From: Rhizobium sp. C4
GTDB lineage: Bacteria > Pseudomonadota > Alphaproteobacteria > Rhizobiales > Rhizobiaceae
Reading direction: 5' to 3'
DNA: 64,000 nucleotides
Assembly: GCF_021026315.1 (NCBI RefSeq)
Contig: NZ_JAJNCX010000003.1
Span: 62,001 to 126,000 of the forward strand
The position numbers and the translations under genes are program-made. This document shows, one piece after another, positions 34,974 to 43,850 of the stretch. How positions within the stretch are numbered: the stretch's first letter is position 1; each line of letters begins with the position of its first letter. The notes beneath the pieces are model-generated. The model was not told the origin of the DNA and ran no database searches. It was given only the letters and a program-made list of their open reading frames with translations.

Positions 34974-35735
34974 ATGAAAAACGGAAAGCAGATTTCGCAA
35001 ATATCAAGCCGGACAAAGGGTCGCGCCAAACGGGTGAAGACGGCCTATACGCAGGACGAATTGCGCGAGATCTTCCGCCGCTTCTCCGTCCAGCGGCCGG
35101 AGCCGAAGGGCGAGCTGGAACATGTGAACCCGTTCACGCTCGTCGTGGCGGTTGCGCTCTCCGCGCAGGCCACCGATGTCGGCGTCAACAAGGCGACGCG
35201 CGCGCTGTTCAAGGTCGCCGATACGCCGCAGAAGATGCTCGATCTGGGTGAAGAGACCGTCCGCGATTACATCAAGACGATCGGGCTCTATCGCAACAAG
35301 GCGAAGAACGTGATTGCGCTGTCGCAGAAGCTGATCGACGATTTTGGTGGCGAAGTGCCGAAGACGCGGGAAGAGCTGATCACGCTGCCGGGCGTTGGCC
35401 GCAAGACGGCCAATGTCGTCATGTCCATGGCTTTCGGCATTCCGACCATGGCGGTCGATACCCATGTTTTCCGCATCGCCAATCGCTTGGGGCTTGCCCC
35501 CGGCAAGACGCCGGATGAGGTCGAGGAAAACCTCTTGAAGGTGATCCCGGAAGACTATCTCTTCCATGCGCACCACTGGCTGATCCTGCATGGGCGCTAT
35601 ACCTGCAAGGCCCGCAAGCCCGAATGTCAGGTCTGCGTCATTGCCGATATCTGCAAGTCGGCGGAAAAGACCAATGCGGTCCCGGCGGAGCTGAAAGAGC
35701 TGCCGCCGCAATTCTCCGACGAAGCGATTATTTGA
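34974..35735 (+). CDS. nth: Endonuclease III (DNA glycosylase/AP lyase)
   Basis: Removes oxidised pyrimidines and cleaves abasic sites in base-excision repair. From the ATG at 34974 (AGGGGAA upstream) it has 253 residues, longer than E. coli Nth by an N-terminal basic extension. The helix-hairpin-helix LPGVGRKTANVV carries catalytic Lys144, and Asp162 is in AVDTHVFR. The iron-sulphur cluster ligands have the canonical spacing C-x6-C-x2-C-x5-C (Cys211, 218, 221, 227). Its stop overlaps the convergent CysZ-like gene by eight bases. Confidence 0.95.
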   Translation: MKNGKQISQISSRTKGRAKRVKTAYTQDELREIFRRFSVQRPEPKGELEHVNPFTLVVAVALSAQATDVGVNKATRALFKVADTPQKMLDLGEETVRDYIKTIGLYRNKAKNVIALSQKLIDDFGGEVPKTREELITLPGVGRKTANVVMSMAFGIPTMAVDTHVFRIANRLGLAPGKTPDEVEENLLKVIPEDYLFHAHHWLILHGRYTCKARKPECQVCVIADICKSAEKTNAVPAELKELPPQFSDEAII

Positions 35736-36450
35736 ACGCCGGATCGCGCGCCGACAGCATCTTGTGCAGATGAACCATCAGTCCGGCCGCAAAGAGTGGC
35801 GTCAAAAGGTTGAGGATCGGGATCGCCAGGAAAAGCGCGATGGCAAAACCGCCCATCAGCACGGTCTGCCAGTGCTTGGAGCGGAAGTCGCGCGCGGCCT
35901 GCGGCGAACGGAAGCGCATGGCGGCGAATTCGAAGAATTCCCGGCCCAGCAGGTAGCCGTTGACGATGAAGAAGGCGATGAGGTTCACGCCCGGCACCAG
36001 CAGCAGAAACAGCGCGAAGATATTGCCGACGATGACGATGCCGAGAAAACGCACGGCCGAGGCGAGCGATTCCCCGAGCGGCATGGCAACGCCCGGCGCA
36101 TCATTCGGATAGTCGCGCTTTTCGACGACCTCGGCGACGTCATCGAGAAAGAAGCCGGCAATCACGGCGGTCACGGGCGAGATCAGCAGGGCAAGCCCCA
36201 GAGCCAGCCCGATGCTGGCCAGAATGCCGAAGACGAAACCGAGCCAGCCGGCCCAGTCGGGAATGCCGGGCAGCAGCTGGTCAAGCCATGGCAGGGCGAG
36301 CCAGATGAAGAGGTTACGCAGCAGGATCCAAAGCACGGCCAGCGCCAGAAGCGTCAGGCCCAGCACCTTCCAGAAGACGCTGCGCGTCTCCTGCGCAAAG
36401 AGATTTGCGAGCGCCAGTCGGGCAGCGTCCATCACCATGTCTGTCTCCAT
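35728..36450 (-). CDS. CysZ-like (EI24-domain) membrane protein
   Basis: A 240-residue membrane protein with EI24/CysZ features. Hydrophobic helices lie near residues 28-50, 68-95, 138-165 and 200-225; a conserved block LGREFFEFAAMRF occupies the central cytoplasmic part. CysZ homologues import sulphate, but the rhizobial members are only distantly alike, so this role is tentative. It follows a metallophosphoesterase gene on the same strand at 71 bases and is convergent with nth. The start chosen is the first ATG; METDMVMD offers two internal alternatives. Confidence 0.78.
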   Translation of the reverse strand: METDMVMDAARLALANLFAQETRSVFWKVLGLTLLALAVLWILLRNLFIWLALPWLDQLLPGIPDWAGWLGFVFGILASIGLALGLALLISPVTAVIAGFFLDDVAEVVEKRDYPNDAPGVAMPLGESLASAVRFLGIVIVGNIFALFLLLVPGVNLIAFFIVNGYLLGREFFEFAAMRFRSPQAARDFRSKHWQTVLMGGFAIALFLAIPILNLLTPLFAAGLMVHLHKMLSARDPAFK

Positions 36451-36521
36451 GCCGAGATATTCGGCTGGAAGAATGTAGGCACTGATGCCCTGACCGCCAA
36501 GTGCTGCGGTGCAGCAGAGCC

Positions 36522-37340
36522 TCAGTATTTCGCCGGTGCCGGATCGCGCTTGGCGATCTCGTAGTCCTCGTTATGCACCTGCAGCCCGTGTTCCGTCGTC
36601 ACGACGATGCCGTAGGCGGCAGGTTCATCGACAGACAGCGAGGCATCCGGCATGTCGAAGGGCATCGGCTGCTGGTGAACCGGGCTTTTCAGGATCGAAT
36701 ACGGGATGCCACGATGCGAGCCGTTGATCGTGCGGTGGACATGGCCCGCGAAGATGTGGCGGACATTACCATAACTCTCGACGAGATCGTAGAAATCGCC
36801 TTCGTTGATCAGCTTGATCAGGTCCATTCCTGTGAAGCCGGTCTTGTGCGGCGGATGGTGCAGGAAGATGAGAACCGGCTTGCCGGCCTCCCTGGCCGCT
36901 TTCAGTTCCGCCTCGAGCCACCGCATCCGCTTGTTGCAGAGAAAGCCCGCATGGGTGATCGGATAGTCGTAAGGCGGCGCGAAGAGGGAATCGAGGATCA
37001 ATGCGCGGCAATCGGCAAAGTCGAGCGCGCGCTGCACGAAGCCATGGTCGTCGGTCGCCGTGTCGGTGAAGACCGAGAGAAAATTCTCGCGGTTGTCGTG
37101 ATTGCCGACGGCGAGATAGAGCGGCGGCGTCAGCTGGTCGAGCAGCGTCTTCAGGCGGGCGTAGGAGACGACATCGCCATGGTGGGCGAGGTCGCCCGTC
37201 ACGATCACGCCATCGGCATCCGGGTGGTAGGCATTGACATGGGCAATGCCCGTTTCCAGCCGCTTGAACGGGTCGAGCCCGATGATGGTTTCGCCTTCCG
37301 GCACCATGTGGAGGTCGGTGAAAACTATCAGTTTCGTCAT
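36522..37340 (-). CDS. Calcineurin-like phosphodiesterase
   Basis: A 272-residue cytosolic metallophosphoesterase. All metal-binding blocks are in order: Asp9 and His11 in FTDLHMVPEG, Asp50 in VTGDLAHHG, Asn80 and His81 in VGNHDNREN, the LIFLHHPPH block (about 156-164), and FAGHVHRTING near 195-205. The size and motifs fit cyclic-nucleotide or glycerophosphodiester phosphodiesterases; the substrate cannot be told from sequence. It is transcribed from the intergenic region shared with the FecR-domain gene and followed by the CysZ-like gene. Confidence 0.87.
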   Translation of the reverse strand: MTKLIVFTDLHMVPEGETIIGLDPFKRLETGIAHVNAYHPDADGVIVTGDLAHHGDVVSYARLKTLLDQLTPPLYLAVGNHDNRENFLSVFTDTATDDHGFVQRALDFADCRALILDSLFAPPYDYPITHAGFLCNKRMRWLEAELKAAREAGKPVLIFLHHPPHKTGFTGMDLIKLINEGDFYDLVESYGNVRHIFAGHVHRTINGSHRGIPYSILKSPVHQQPMPFDMPDASLSVDEPAAYGIVVTTEHGLQVHNEDYEIAKRDPAPAKY

Positions 37341-37545
37341 GAAATCAACTCGTTCGATGGGTTGCGCCGATTGCGGACCGACGGCAGGAATTGGGCTGGA
37401 CTGTTGCTGTCCGCAGCCGCTTCGTCAAGCCATGCAAGGAAACATCTGTTACCGAAGAAACAGCGTTGACGATCTGATGCTGCCACACTTGCGGCACGTG
37501 CCGGCATCTCTATTCTGGGGGCGGGGAGCGAGAGGGAAGATGGCC

Positions 37546-38241
37546 ATGCCAGTCGCATCGGAGACGAGAATGCCGCGCCTTTCACGCCGAGCCTTTGTCG
37601 GCGGGATCGCCGGAGGCGTCGTCCTCGGCGTCGTCGGCCCGGCTGTGGGCGATGTCGCGCTCGGCAGGGTGCTCTCGATCGATGGCGAACTCACCCGCAA
37701 CAATCCGGCACGCATGGAAGCCCTGACGGTGGGCGCAAGCCTCATGGAAAGCGACCTGCTGGCCACGGGGCGGGAGAGTTTTGCGCGGCTGAAGCTCGGC
37801 GCGGACACCGACATCCTTCTCGGTCCAGAGACCGAACTGCTCATCGACCGCTATCTCGCCGGACAGGGTGGCGAACTGCAGCTGATGTCGGGGAAGATGC
37901 TGTTCGACCGGCCGGAGGGCTTGCCCAAGATCGATCTCACGGTGAAGACCACCTTCGGCATGATCGGCGTGCGCGGGACGAAGTTCTATGCCGGGCCCCT
38001 CAAGGGCATCTTCTCCGTCTATGTCGAACATGGCCGGATCGACGTTTCCAACGCCGGTGTTTCACGGCGGGTCACGGCCGGCGAGGGGCTGGACATTCCG
38101 CCGCCGAAAGGCGACGTTCGGTCGCTTGGAAACAACGCCAAGGATGCGGCCGCCATCGCGCGTCTTGCCGTCCCGAGCCTGCCCTCGCGATGGGCTGAGG
38201 CGAAGGTAAAGGACGCCTACGCGAGCGTCGGGCTGCGTTAA
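37546..38241 (+). CDS. FecR-domain protein with Tat signal
   Basis: A 231-residue exported protein. The N-terminus has a twin-arginine signal: SRRAFV at residues 13-18 followed by a hydrophobic stretch GGIAGGVVLGVVGPAV. The mature part holds a FecR domain (about 40-195), including QLMSGKMLFDRPEG, IGVRGTKFYAGP and SVYVEHGRIDVSNAG. There is no FecI sigma factor or TonB receptor nearby, so it is unlikely to be an iron-signalling anti-sigma factor; periplasmic FecR domains without FecI occur in many proteobacteria. The ATG at 37546 is preferred because AGGGA lies eight bases before it. Confidence 0.83.
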   Translation: MPVASETRMPRLSRRAFVGGIAGGVVLGVVGPAVGDVALGRVLSIDGELTRNNPARMEALTVGASLMESDLLATGRESFARLKLGADTDILLGPETELLIDRYLAGQGGELQLMSGKMLFDRPEGLPKIDLTVKTTFGMIGVRGTKFYAGPLKGIFSVYVEHGRIDVSNAGVSRRVTAGEGLDIPPPKGDVRSLGNNAKDAAAIARLAVPSLPSRWAEAKVKDAYASVGLR

Positions 38242-38614
38242 CCTCCCTTAATTTCCCACCACTAGTTCTAGCGAGGCGCCGGTCTCCGGAAGCCCAATTT
38301 CAGAGTTTGCCGGGCCGAATTAACCTTCAGGCAAGGAATTAACCATAAGGATTAAGACGGGCCGGAGTGGGACAACTGTTTGGGTCGGACAAGGGACAAG
38401 AACCTTGGCGATCGGAAGCCTGAAAATTCAGCGGACGCGCATGGCGCTCCTGCTGGAGGACGAGGCGGATGGGGGTTCCAGGCATGATGCTTTTCCGCTG
38501 CGCCGGGATTTGTCCGGCATGTGATTGGGGTTGATTGGCAGTAGTTGTGTCGCCAGCCGGATGCGCGGATCTCAGGTTCGCCGCCGACCGGTTGAGGGCA
38601 GGTCCCTCGGGATC
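38242..38614. other. Promoter region of the che operon
   Basis: A 373-base region with no established gene. It contains TTAACC at 38320, an exact TTAACCAT at 38339 and TTAAG at about 38352. A 39-codon frame from a TTG at 38405 to the TGA at 38522 has GGGACA upstream and is in the same frame as the chemoreceptor gene; it could be a leader peptide or nothing. Otherwise I see nothing. The che operon promoter must lie here. Confidence 0.6.
38339..38346 (+). promoter_or_regulatory. CtrA-type half box upstream of the che operon
   Basis: TTAACCAT in a run that also has TTAACC 19 bases earlier and TTAAG just after. It lies about 270 bases before the chosen receptor start. CtrA control of motility genes is known in alphaproteobacteria; direct control of this promoter is inference. 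Confidence 0.4.
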
Positions 38615-40270
38615 ATGACGGTCGGTCGCCTCGCCTGGTGTTCAGTGGGACGTGATTTGGAAAACGGGGCTCAAAACGATCGGACGCAGCGGCAGCAGGC
38701 AGGCAGCTTGTTCGAACGGCTGCGCTTTGCCGGTCTCGAGGCCGAGCAGACCGATTTTCTCCGCAAGCACCGCGACAGTCTCATTCCCGAGATCGAAAAG
38801 GGTCTCAAGGCGCTGTTCGAGCGCTACCAGTCCTCCACCGAGGCCTCCGCACAATTCGAAAGCGACCGCCAGCTCGACCGGCTGCACAGCCTGATGTCGT
38901 CGCACTGGGCGGTCCTGTCCGACGCCCGTTTCGACAGTCTCTATGCAGAGCGCGTCAAGGTTCTGTCCGATGCCGAAGGCCGCATGGGGCTCGACCCGCG
39001 CTGGCACATCGCCGGCCACTCCGTCGTTCTGGAACACATGATCACCGGTGCGCTCGCCGCCCGCTGGCCGAAAAAGTGGTTCGGCCGCAAGCATGCCAGC
39101 GCTCAGGAAGCCGAGGCACTGGTCAAGTCGATCGTCCGCCTGGTCATGGTCGATCTGGAAATTGCCGTCTCGCTGCGCTTCAACGAGCTGCGCATCGGCC
39201 ACAAGCAGGCCCTCAAGGAACAGCGCGAGGAGATCGAAACCGCGAACGTCGAACTGTTTGCCGACACGGTCGAGGCGCTCGCCAACAAGGACCTGACCGT
39301 GCGCCTGCGCACCGACGGGCCGGAGAACTATGCGGACCTGACGCAGCGCTTCAACGAGGCACTGGATCGGCTGCGCGAGGAAATCGACGCGACGAATGCC
39401 CGCAACCGCCAGGGCCATGAACTGGCCGAAAACGTCACGTCGCTGTCGAAGCAGGCTGCCGATGTCGCCGCCGATTGCGCCCGCCGCATCGACCTCGGCG
39501 TTACCGGCCTGAAGGATCTGACCGAAGGCGTGAACCGCAACGCGGTGCGCTCCGTCGAAGCGGAGCGGCATGTGGGCGAAACCCGCGTTGCCGTCGAACG
39601 CAGCGGCGAGATCGTCGGCGAGGCGATTGCCGCCATGGCCGACATCGAGGCGTCGGCTGAAAAGATCGGCGAGATCATCGGCGTCATCGACGACATCGCC
39701 TTCCAGACCAATCTTCTCGCGCTGAATGCCGGCATTGAAGCTGCCCGCGCCGGGGATTCCGGCCGCGGCTTTGCCGTTGTCGCACAGGAAGTCCGCGCAC
39801 TTGCGCAGCGCTCCGCGGATGCGGCGCGCCAGATCAAGACGCTTGTCAGCGAAACCAAATCCCAGGTCGACTCCGGCGTGCAGATGGTTGGCCGCACCCA
39901 GTCCGCCATCGGCGACATCGTGCGTCAGGTCCAGGACATCAGCGCTGCCGTGACCGGCATTGCCCGCGATTCCGGCGAGCACGCCCGCGGCCTCGACCAT
40001 TCCATGGCTGCCTTCTCCGAGATCCGGCGCGAAGCCTCGCGCGGCGCCGAGATTGCACTGAGCTCGCGTGCAAAGTCCGACGATCTGCACACTGTGATCC
40101 TTGAACTCGGCGACACCATCCGCTCGTTCCGCGTCGCATCGCGCGAGCCGGAGCGTCGGCCAGCCGCTCAGGTCAGGCGTCAGCCCGCTGTCGAGCTCGA
40201 CAGCCGCGACGACGATCGCGCCTATCTGCCGCAGCCTTCCCACCTCGCAGGTCTGGGGGGTGGGCGATGA
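38615..40270 (+). CDS. Cytoplasmic globin-type chemoreceptor (IcpA-like)
   Basis: A soluble methyl-accepting chemotaxis protein that heads the che operon, the position of IcpA in S. meliloti. About 551 residues with no membrane helix. Residues about 40-190 form a protoglobin-like sensor ([50 protein letters not shown]). A HAMP-like linker near 210-260 and the signalling hairpin follow, with the tip [20 protein letters not shown]. By my alignment the proximal haem histidine, three residues before the IGL-type motif, is glutamate. The start is uncertain: ATG 38615 is used, GTG 38645 is also possible. Confidence 0.88.
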   Translation: MTVGRLAWCSVGRDLENGAQNDRTQRQQAGSLFERLRFAGLEAEQTDFLRKHRDSLIPEIEKGLKALFERYQSSTEASAQFESDRQLDRLHSLMSSHWAVLSDARFDSLYAERVKVLSDAEGRMGLDPRWHIAGHSVVLEHMITGALAARWPKKWFGRKHASAQEAEALVKSIVRLVMVDLEIAVSLRFNELRIGHKQALKEQREEIETANVELFADTVEALANKDLTVRLRTDGPENYADLTQRFNEALDRLREEIDATNARNRQGHELAENVTSLSKQAADVAADCARRIDLGVTGLKDLTEGVNRNAVRSVEAERHVGETRVAVERSGEIVGEAIAAMADIEASAEKIGEIIGVIDDIAFQTNLLALNAGIEAARAGDSGRGFAVVAQEVRALAQRSADAARQIKTLVSETKSQVDSGVQMVGRTQSAIGDIVRQVQDISAAVTGIARDSGEHARGLDHSMAAFSEIRREASRGAEIALSSRAKSDDLHTVILELGDTIRSFRVASREPERRPAAQVRRQPAVELDSRDDDRAYLPQPSHLAGLGGGR

Positions 40271-40342
40271 GCGACACCATCACATCACTCGGGCTCCGGG
40301 CCGAGGCAACCAACATATCGTTGCGCAATGAGGGACAACCGA

Positions 40343-40630
40343 ATGGCTAGCAAGAAACCGGCCGCCGCAAAAAGTCTGAACCTGGCCCCGGTCCTCGATC
40401 TGAACGAGGCCACGGCTCTGCACGGCAAGTTGATGGCGCTGCGTGGCAGCGACCTGATGATCGATGCGTCGGGTGTTGAACGTGTCGGCGCCCAGTGCGT
40501 CCAGGTTCTCATGGCCGCAAAGAAGAACTGGGACGAAGATAAATTGACTTTCAAATTTTCGAAGGTCTCCGACACATTCAATAAGACGATGCAACTCATT
40601 GGCATCAATATCGAGCCCCTGCTGGCATAG
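40343..40630 (+). CDS. cheS: CheS, STAS-like chemotaxis protein
   Basis: A 95-residue STAS-like protein between the receptor and cheY1. The core LMIDASGVERVGAQCVQVLMAAKK resembles STAS anti-sigma antagonist domains. In S. meliloti the product of this position, CheS, forms a complex with CheA and speeds removal of phosphate from CheY1, so the same role is likely here by synteny. The ATG at 40343 is used because AGGGA lies eight bases before it; an upstream ATG at 40328 has none. It is followed by cheY1 13 bases after its stop. Confidence 0.85.
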   Translation: MASKKPAAAKSLNLAPVLDLNEATALHGKLMALRGSDLMIDASGVERVGAQCVQVLMAAKKNWDEDKLTFKFSKVSDTFNKTMQLIGINIEPLLA

Positions 40631-40643
40631 GAGAATACCTAAA

Positions 40644-41009
40644 ATGAAAAAGAAAGTACTTACGGTTGATGATTCCAGAACGATCCGGAACATGCTTCTC
40701 GTGACGCTGAACAACGCCGGATTTGAAACGATCCAGGCCGAGGACGGCATCGAAGGGCTCGAAGTCCTTGAAGACGCCAATCCGGACGTGATCGTGACGG
40801 ACATCAACATGCCGCGTCTCGATGGCTTCGGCTTCATCGAAGGCGTGCGCAAGAACGACAAGTTTCGGGCGATCCCGATCCTCGTTCTGACGACCGAAAG
40901 CGACGCGGAAAAGAAGAACCGCGCCCGCCAGGCCGGTGCGACCGGCTGGATCGTAAAACCGTTCGACCCGACCAAGCTGATCGATGCAATTGAGCGCGTA
41001 ACGGCCTGA
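40644..41009 (+). CDS. cheY1: Response regulator CheY1 (phosphate sink)
   Basis: A 121-residue single-domain receiver. The acidic pocket is Asp9/Asp10 (VDDS), the phosphorylated Asp53 is in VTDINMPRLDG, the switch threonine is in LVLTTES, and Lys105 is in VKPFDP. In rhizobia CheY1 is the sink that draws phosphate back from CheA while CheY2 controls the motor; assignment here rests on its place immediately after cheS and before cheA. AGGAG lies 11 bases before the ATG. Confidence 0.92.
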   Translation: MKKKVLTVDDSRTIRNMLLVTLNNAGFETIQAEDGIEGLEVLEDANPDVIVTDINMPRLDGFGFIEGVRKNDKFRAIPILVLTTESDAEKKNRARQAGATGWIVKPFDPTKLIDAIERVTA

Positions 41010-41030
41010 CCGCCTACCCGGGATACTCCA

Positions 41031-43352
41031 ATGGATATGAACGAAATCAAAGAGATCTTTTTCCAGGAGTGCGAGGAACAGCTCGCGGAACTGGAATCTG
41101 GTCTTCTTAAGCTGAATGACGGTGATCGCGATCCGGAAACAGTCAACGCTGTGTTCCGAGCCGTTCACTCGATCAAGGGCGGCGCCGGCGCATTTGGTCT
41201 GGACGACCTGGTGGCCTTCGCGCACGTCTTCGAGACCACGCTCGATTGCGTTCGATCCAACAAGCTCGATCCCGGGCCGGAAGTGCTCAAGACGATGCTG
41301 AAGTCGGCCGACGTTCTCGCCGACCTCACCGCAGCATCCCGCGATGGCGGAACGGTGGATCCCTCCAGGACCAGCGTTCTGGTGAAGGAGCTCGAAGCTT
41401 TGGCAAGCGGTCAGGTGCCAGCCCCGACCGCCGAAGCTCCCGCGCCCGTCGCCCCGCCCGCACCGAAGCCCGCAGCCGCCGCAGCGCCGAAGCCCGCCGC
41501 TGCAGCGCCCGCCGACGAAAGCGGTTTCCAGCCGATCCCGTTCTCCTTCGACGATTTCGGCGGCGACGAAGCCGAGGCTCCGGCCATGGAGATCCCGCTT
41601 TGCGACGTGATCTTCAAGCCGCGTCCGGAACTCTATTCCAAGGGCAATGAAGCGGCCCTCCTGCTGCGCGACCTGTCGCGCATCGGCGAGATGAGCATCT
41701 ATTGCGACATGGAAGCACTGCCGCCGCTCGATCAGATGGATCCGGAAGGCGCCTATTTCTTCTGGAAGATCGCGATCCGCACGGAGAAAGGCGAAGAGGG
41801 CGTCCGCTCGGTCTTTGAATTCGCCGAGTGGGATTGCGACCTCGAAGTGAAGGTCCATGAAGTCGCCGCCGAAGGCAGCGATGAAGAAGAGCTGCCGATG
41901 CAGCCGGTGCCCTTCGATCTGTCCGCGCTCGACGATGTCGATGCGGACCATGACCACCACGACGATCATGGCGATCACCACCAGGAAGACGTTGCCGCGG
42001 CCATCGAAGCCGCAAAGGTCGCCGCTTCGGTTGTCACCATGACTGCCAAGACCGAACAGGCAGCGCCCGTGCAGGCCGCCGCCGCGAAGCCTGCCGCCGC
42101 GGCCGCTGCTGCCGGCAACGCCGAATCAGGCGGTTCTGCCGGTGCCAACCCGACGATCCGTGTCGATCTCGACCGCGTCGATCGCCTGATCAACCTCGTC
42201 GGCGAGCTCGTCATCAACCAGGCGATGCTCTCGCAGAGCGTCATCGCCAACGAGACCTCCGGCGCCAGCACCATCAACACGGGCCTGGAAGAGCTGCAGC
42301 AGCTCACCCGCGAAATCCAGGACAGCGTGATGGCCATCCGCGCGCAGCCTGTGAAGCCGGTCTTCCAGCGCATGTCGCGTATCGTCCGCGAAGTGGCCGA
42401 CATGGTCGGCAAGTCGGTTCGTCTGGTCACCGAGGGTGAAAACACCGAAGTGGACAAGACCGTCATCGACAAGCTCGCCGAGCCGCTGACGCACATGATC
42501 CGCAATGCCGTCGACCATGGCCTGGAAATGCCGGAAAAGCGCCTGGCGCTCGGCAAGAACCCGGAAGGCACGGTCAAGCTCTCGGCCAAGCATCGTTCGG
42601 GCCGCATCGTCATCGAACTGTCTGACGACGGCGCCGGCATCAACCGCGAGAAGGTCCGCCAGAAGGCGATCGACAACGATCTCATCACGTCGGAAACCAA
42701 CCTTTCGGATGAAGAGATCGACAACCTGATCTTCCATCCGGGCTTCTCCACCGCCGACAAGATCACCGACGTGTCGGGTCGCGGCGTGGGCATGGACGTG
42801 GTCAAGCGCTCGATCCAGGCGCTCGGCGGCCGCATCAACATCTCCTCGCGCCCCGGTCAGGGTTCGACCTTCACGATGAGCCTGCCGCTGACGCTCGCCG
42901 TTCTCGACGGCATGGTGGTCACGGTCGCCGGCCAGACGCTGGTCGTTCCGTTGACGGCTATCGTCGAGACGCTGCAGCCGGAAGCTTCGGCGATCCACTC
43001 CTTCGGCGCCAGCCAGCGCCTGATCTCGATCCGCGACAGCTTCTGCCCGCTGGTCGATGTCGGCCGCATCCTGAACTTCCGGTCCGCTCAGGCCAACCCG
43101 ACCGACGGCGTGGCGCTGCTGGTCGAATCCGAAAGCGGCGGTCAGCGCGCCCTCATGGTCGATGCGATCCAGGGCCAGCGCCAGGTGGTCATCAAGAGCC
43201 TTGAAGCCAACTATACCCACGTTCCGGGTATCGCTGCCGCAACCATCCTTGGCGATGGCCGCGTGGCGCTCATTCTGGACGTGGATGCGGTGGTCGCAGC
43301 TTCGCGCGGACAGGCGCTGGGCGGTGACGGCGCATTGGCGGCGGCAAGCTAA
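41031..43352 (+). CDS. cheA: Chemotaxis histidine kinase CheA
   Basis: The 773-residue kinase that phosphorylates CheY1, CheY2 and CheB. The P1 domain (1 to about 110) has phospho-His46 in FRAVHSIKGGAGAFG. An alanine/proline linker (about 128-165) leads to a P2-like region (about 165-300). Residues 304-320 form a histidine/aspartate-rich stretch with six histidines between 307 and 317. The linker then leads to P3 dimerisation, the P4 ATP domain (IRNAVDHGLEMPEKR, DDGAGINREKV, SGRGVGMDVV) and the P5 CheW-like domain to the end. Only the histidine-rich loop is unusual. It is followed by cheW. Confidence 0.96.
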   Translation: MDMNEIKEIFFQECEEQLAELESGLLKLNDGDRDPETVNAVFRAVHSIKGGAGAFGLDDLVAFAHVFETTLDCVRSNKLDPGPEVLKTMLKSADVLADLTAASRDGGTVDPSRTSVLVKELEALASGQVPAPTAEAPAPVAPPAPKPAAAAAPKPAAAAPADESGFQPIPFSFDDFGGDEAEAPAMEIPLCDVIFKPRPELYSKGNEAALLLRDLSRIGEMSIYCDMEALPPLDQMDPEGAYFFWKIAIRTEKGEEGVRSVFEFAEWDCDLEVKVHEVAAEGSDEEELPMQPVPFDLSALDDVDADHDHHDDHGDHHQEDVAAAIEAAKVAASVVTMTAKTEQAAPVQAAAAKPAAAAAAAGNAESGGSAGANPTIRVDLDRVDRLINLVGELVINQAMLSQSVIANETSGASTINTGLEELQQLTREIQDSVMAIRAQPVKPVFQRMSRIVREVADMVGKSVRLVTEGENTEVDKTVIDKLAEPLTHMIRNAVDHGLEMPEKRLALGKNPEGTVKLSAKHRSGRIVIELSDDGAGINREKVRQKAIDNDLITSETNLSDEEIDNLIFHPGFSTADKITDVSGRGVGMDVVKRSIQALGGRINISSRPGQGSTFTMSLPLTLAVLDGMVVTVAGQTLVVPLTAIVETLQPEASAIHSFGASQRLISIRDSFCPLVDVGRILNFRSAQANPTDGVALLVESESGGQRALMVDAIQGQRQVVIKSLEANYTHVPGIAAATILGDGRVALILDVDAVVAASRGQALGGDGALAAAS

Positions 43353-43382
43353 AGTTCGAGTGTGTGAGAGACGAGTTCTGAC

Positions 43383-43850
43383 ATGACGATTGGTGCAAAG
43401 AATCTGATGAGGGGTGCAAGAGAGCTGATCGCTTTCCGCATTGGCGATCAGGAATTTTGCGTGAACATCATGATCGTTCGCGAAATCCGTGGCTGGACGA
43501 AGGCGACACCGATGCCGCATTCGCCGCACTACATGATGGGCGTGATCAACCTTCGCGGTGCGGTCCTGCCGATCATAGATCTCTCTCTTCGCCTCGGTAT
43601 GAAACCGGCGGAGCCGAACCCTCGGCACGTCATTATCGTGGTGCAGATTGGCGACAAGATCGTCGGTCTGCTCGTCGATGCTGTCTCGGACATCCTGAGC
43701 ATCACCGACGACAATATTCAGCCGATACCCGAGGTCTCCGCGGAGTTCGTGCGTGCCTTTGCACGCGGGATCATCGCCGTGGAAGGCCGCATGATTTGCC
43801 TGCTCGAGCTCGATGCGCTTGTCCAGGGTAACGAAAGCGAAGCTGCATGA
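43383..43850 (+). CDS. cheW: Chemotaxis adaptor protein CheW
   Basis: A 155-residue adaptor that links CheA to receptors. The CheW fold starts with [21 protein letters not shown]. The blocks [19 protein letters not shown] and [15 protein letters not shown] are diagnostic. It lies between cheA and cheR; its stop overlaps the cheR start by four bases. The start ATG has GAGTTCTGAC upstream, a poor ribosome site, but the frame fits the family. In S. meliloti the gene in this position is called cheW2. Confidence 0.93.
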   Translation: MTIGAKNLMRGARELIAFRIGDQEFCVNIMIVREIRGWTKATPMPHSPHYMMGVINLRGAVLPIIDLSLRLGMKPAEPNPRHVIIVVQIGDKIVGLLVDAVSDILSITDDNIQPIPEVSAEFVRAFARGIIAVEGRMICLLELDALVQGNESEAA

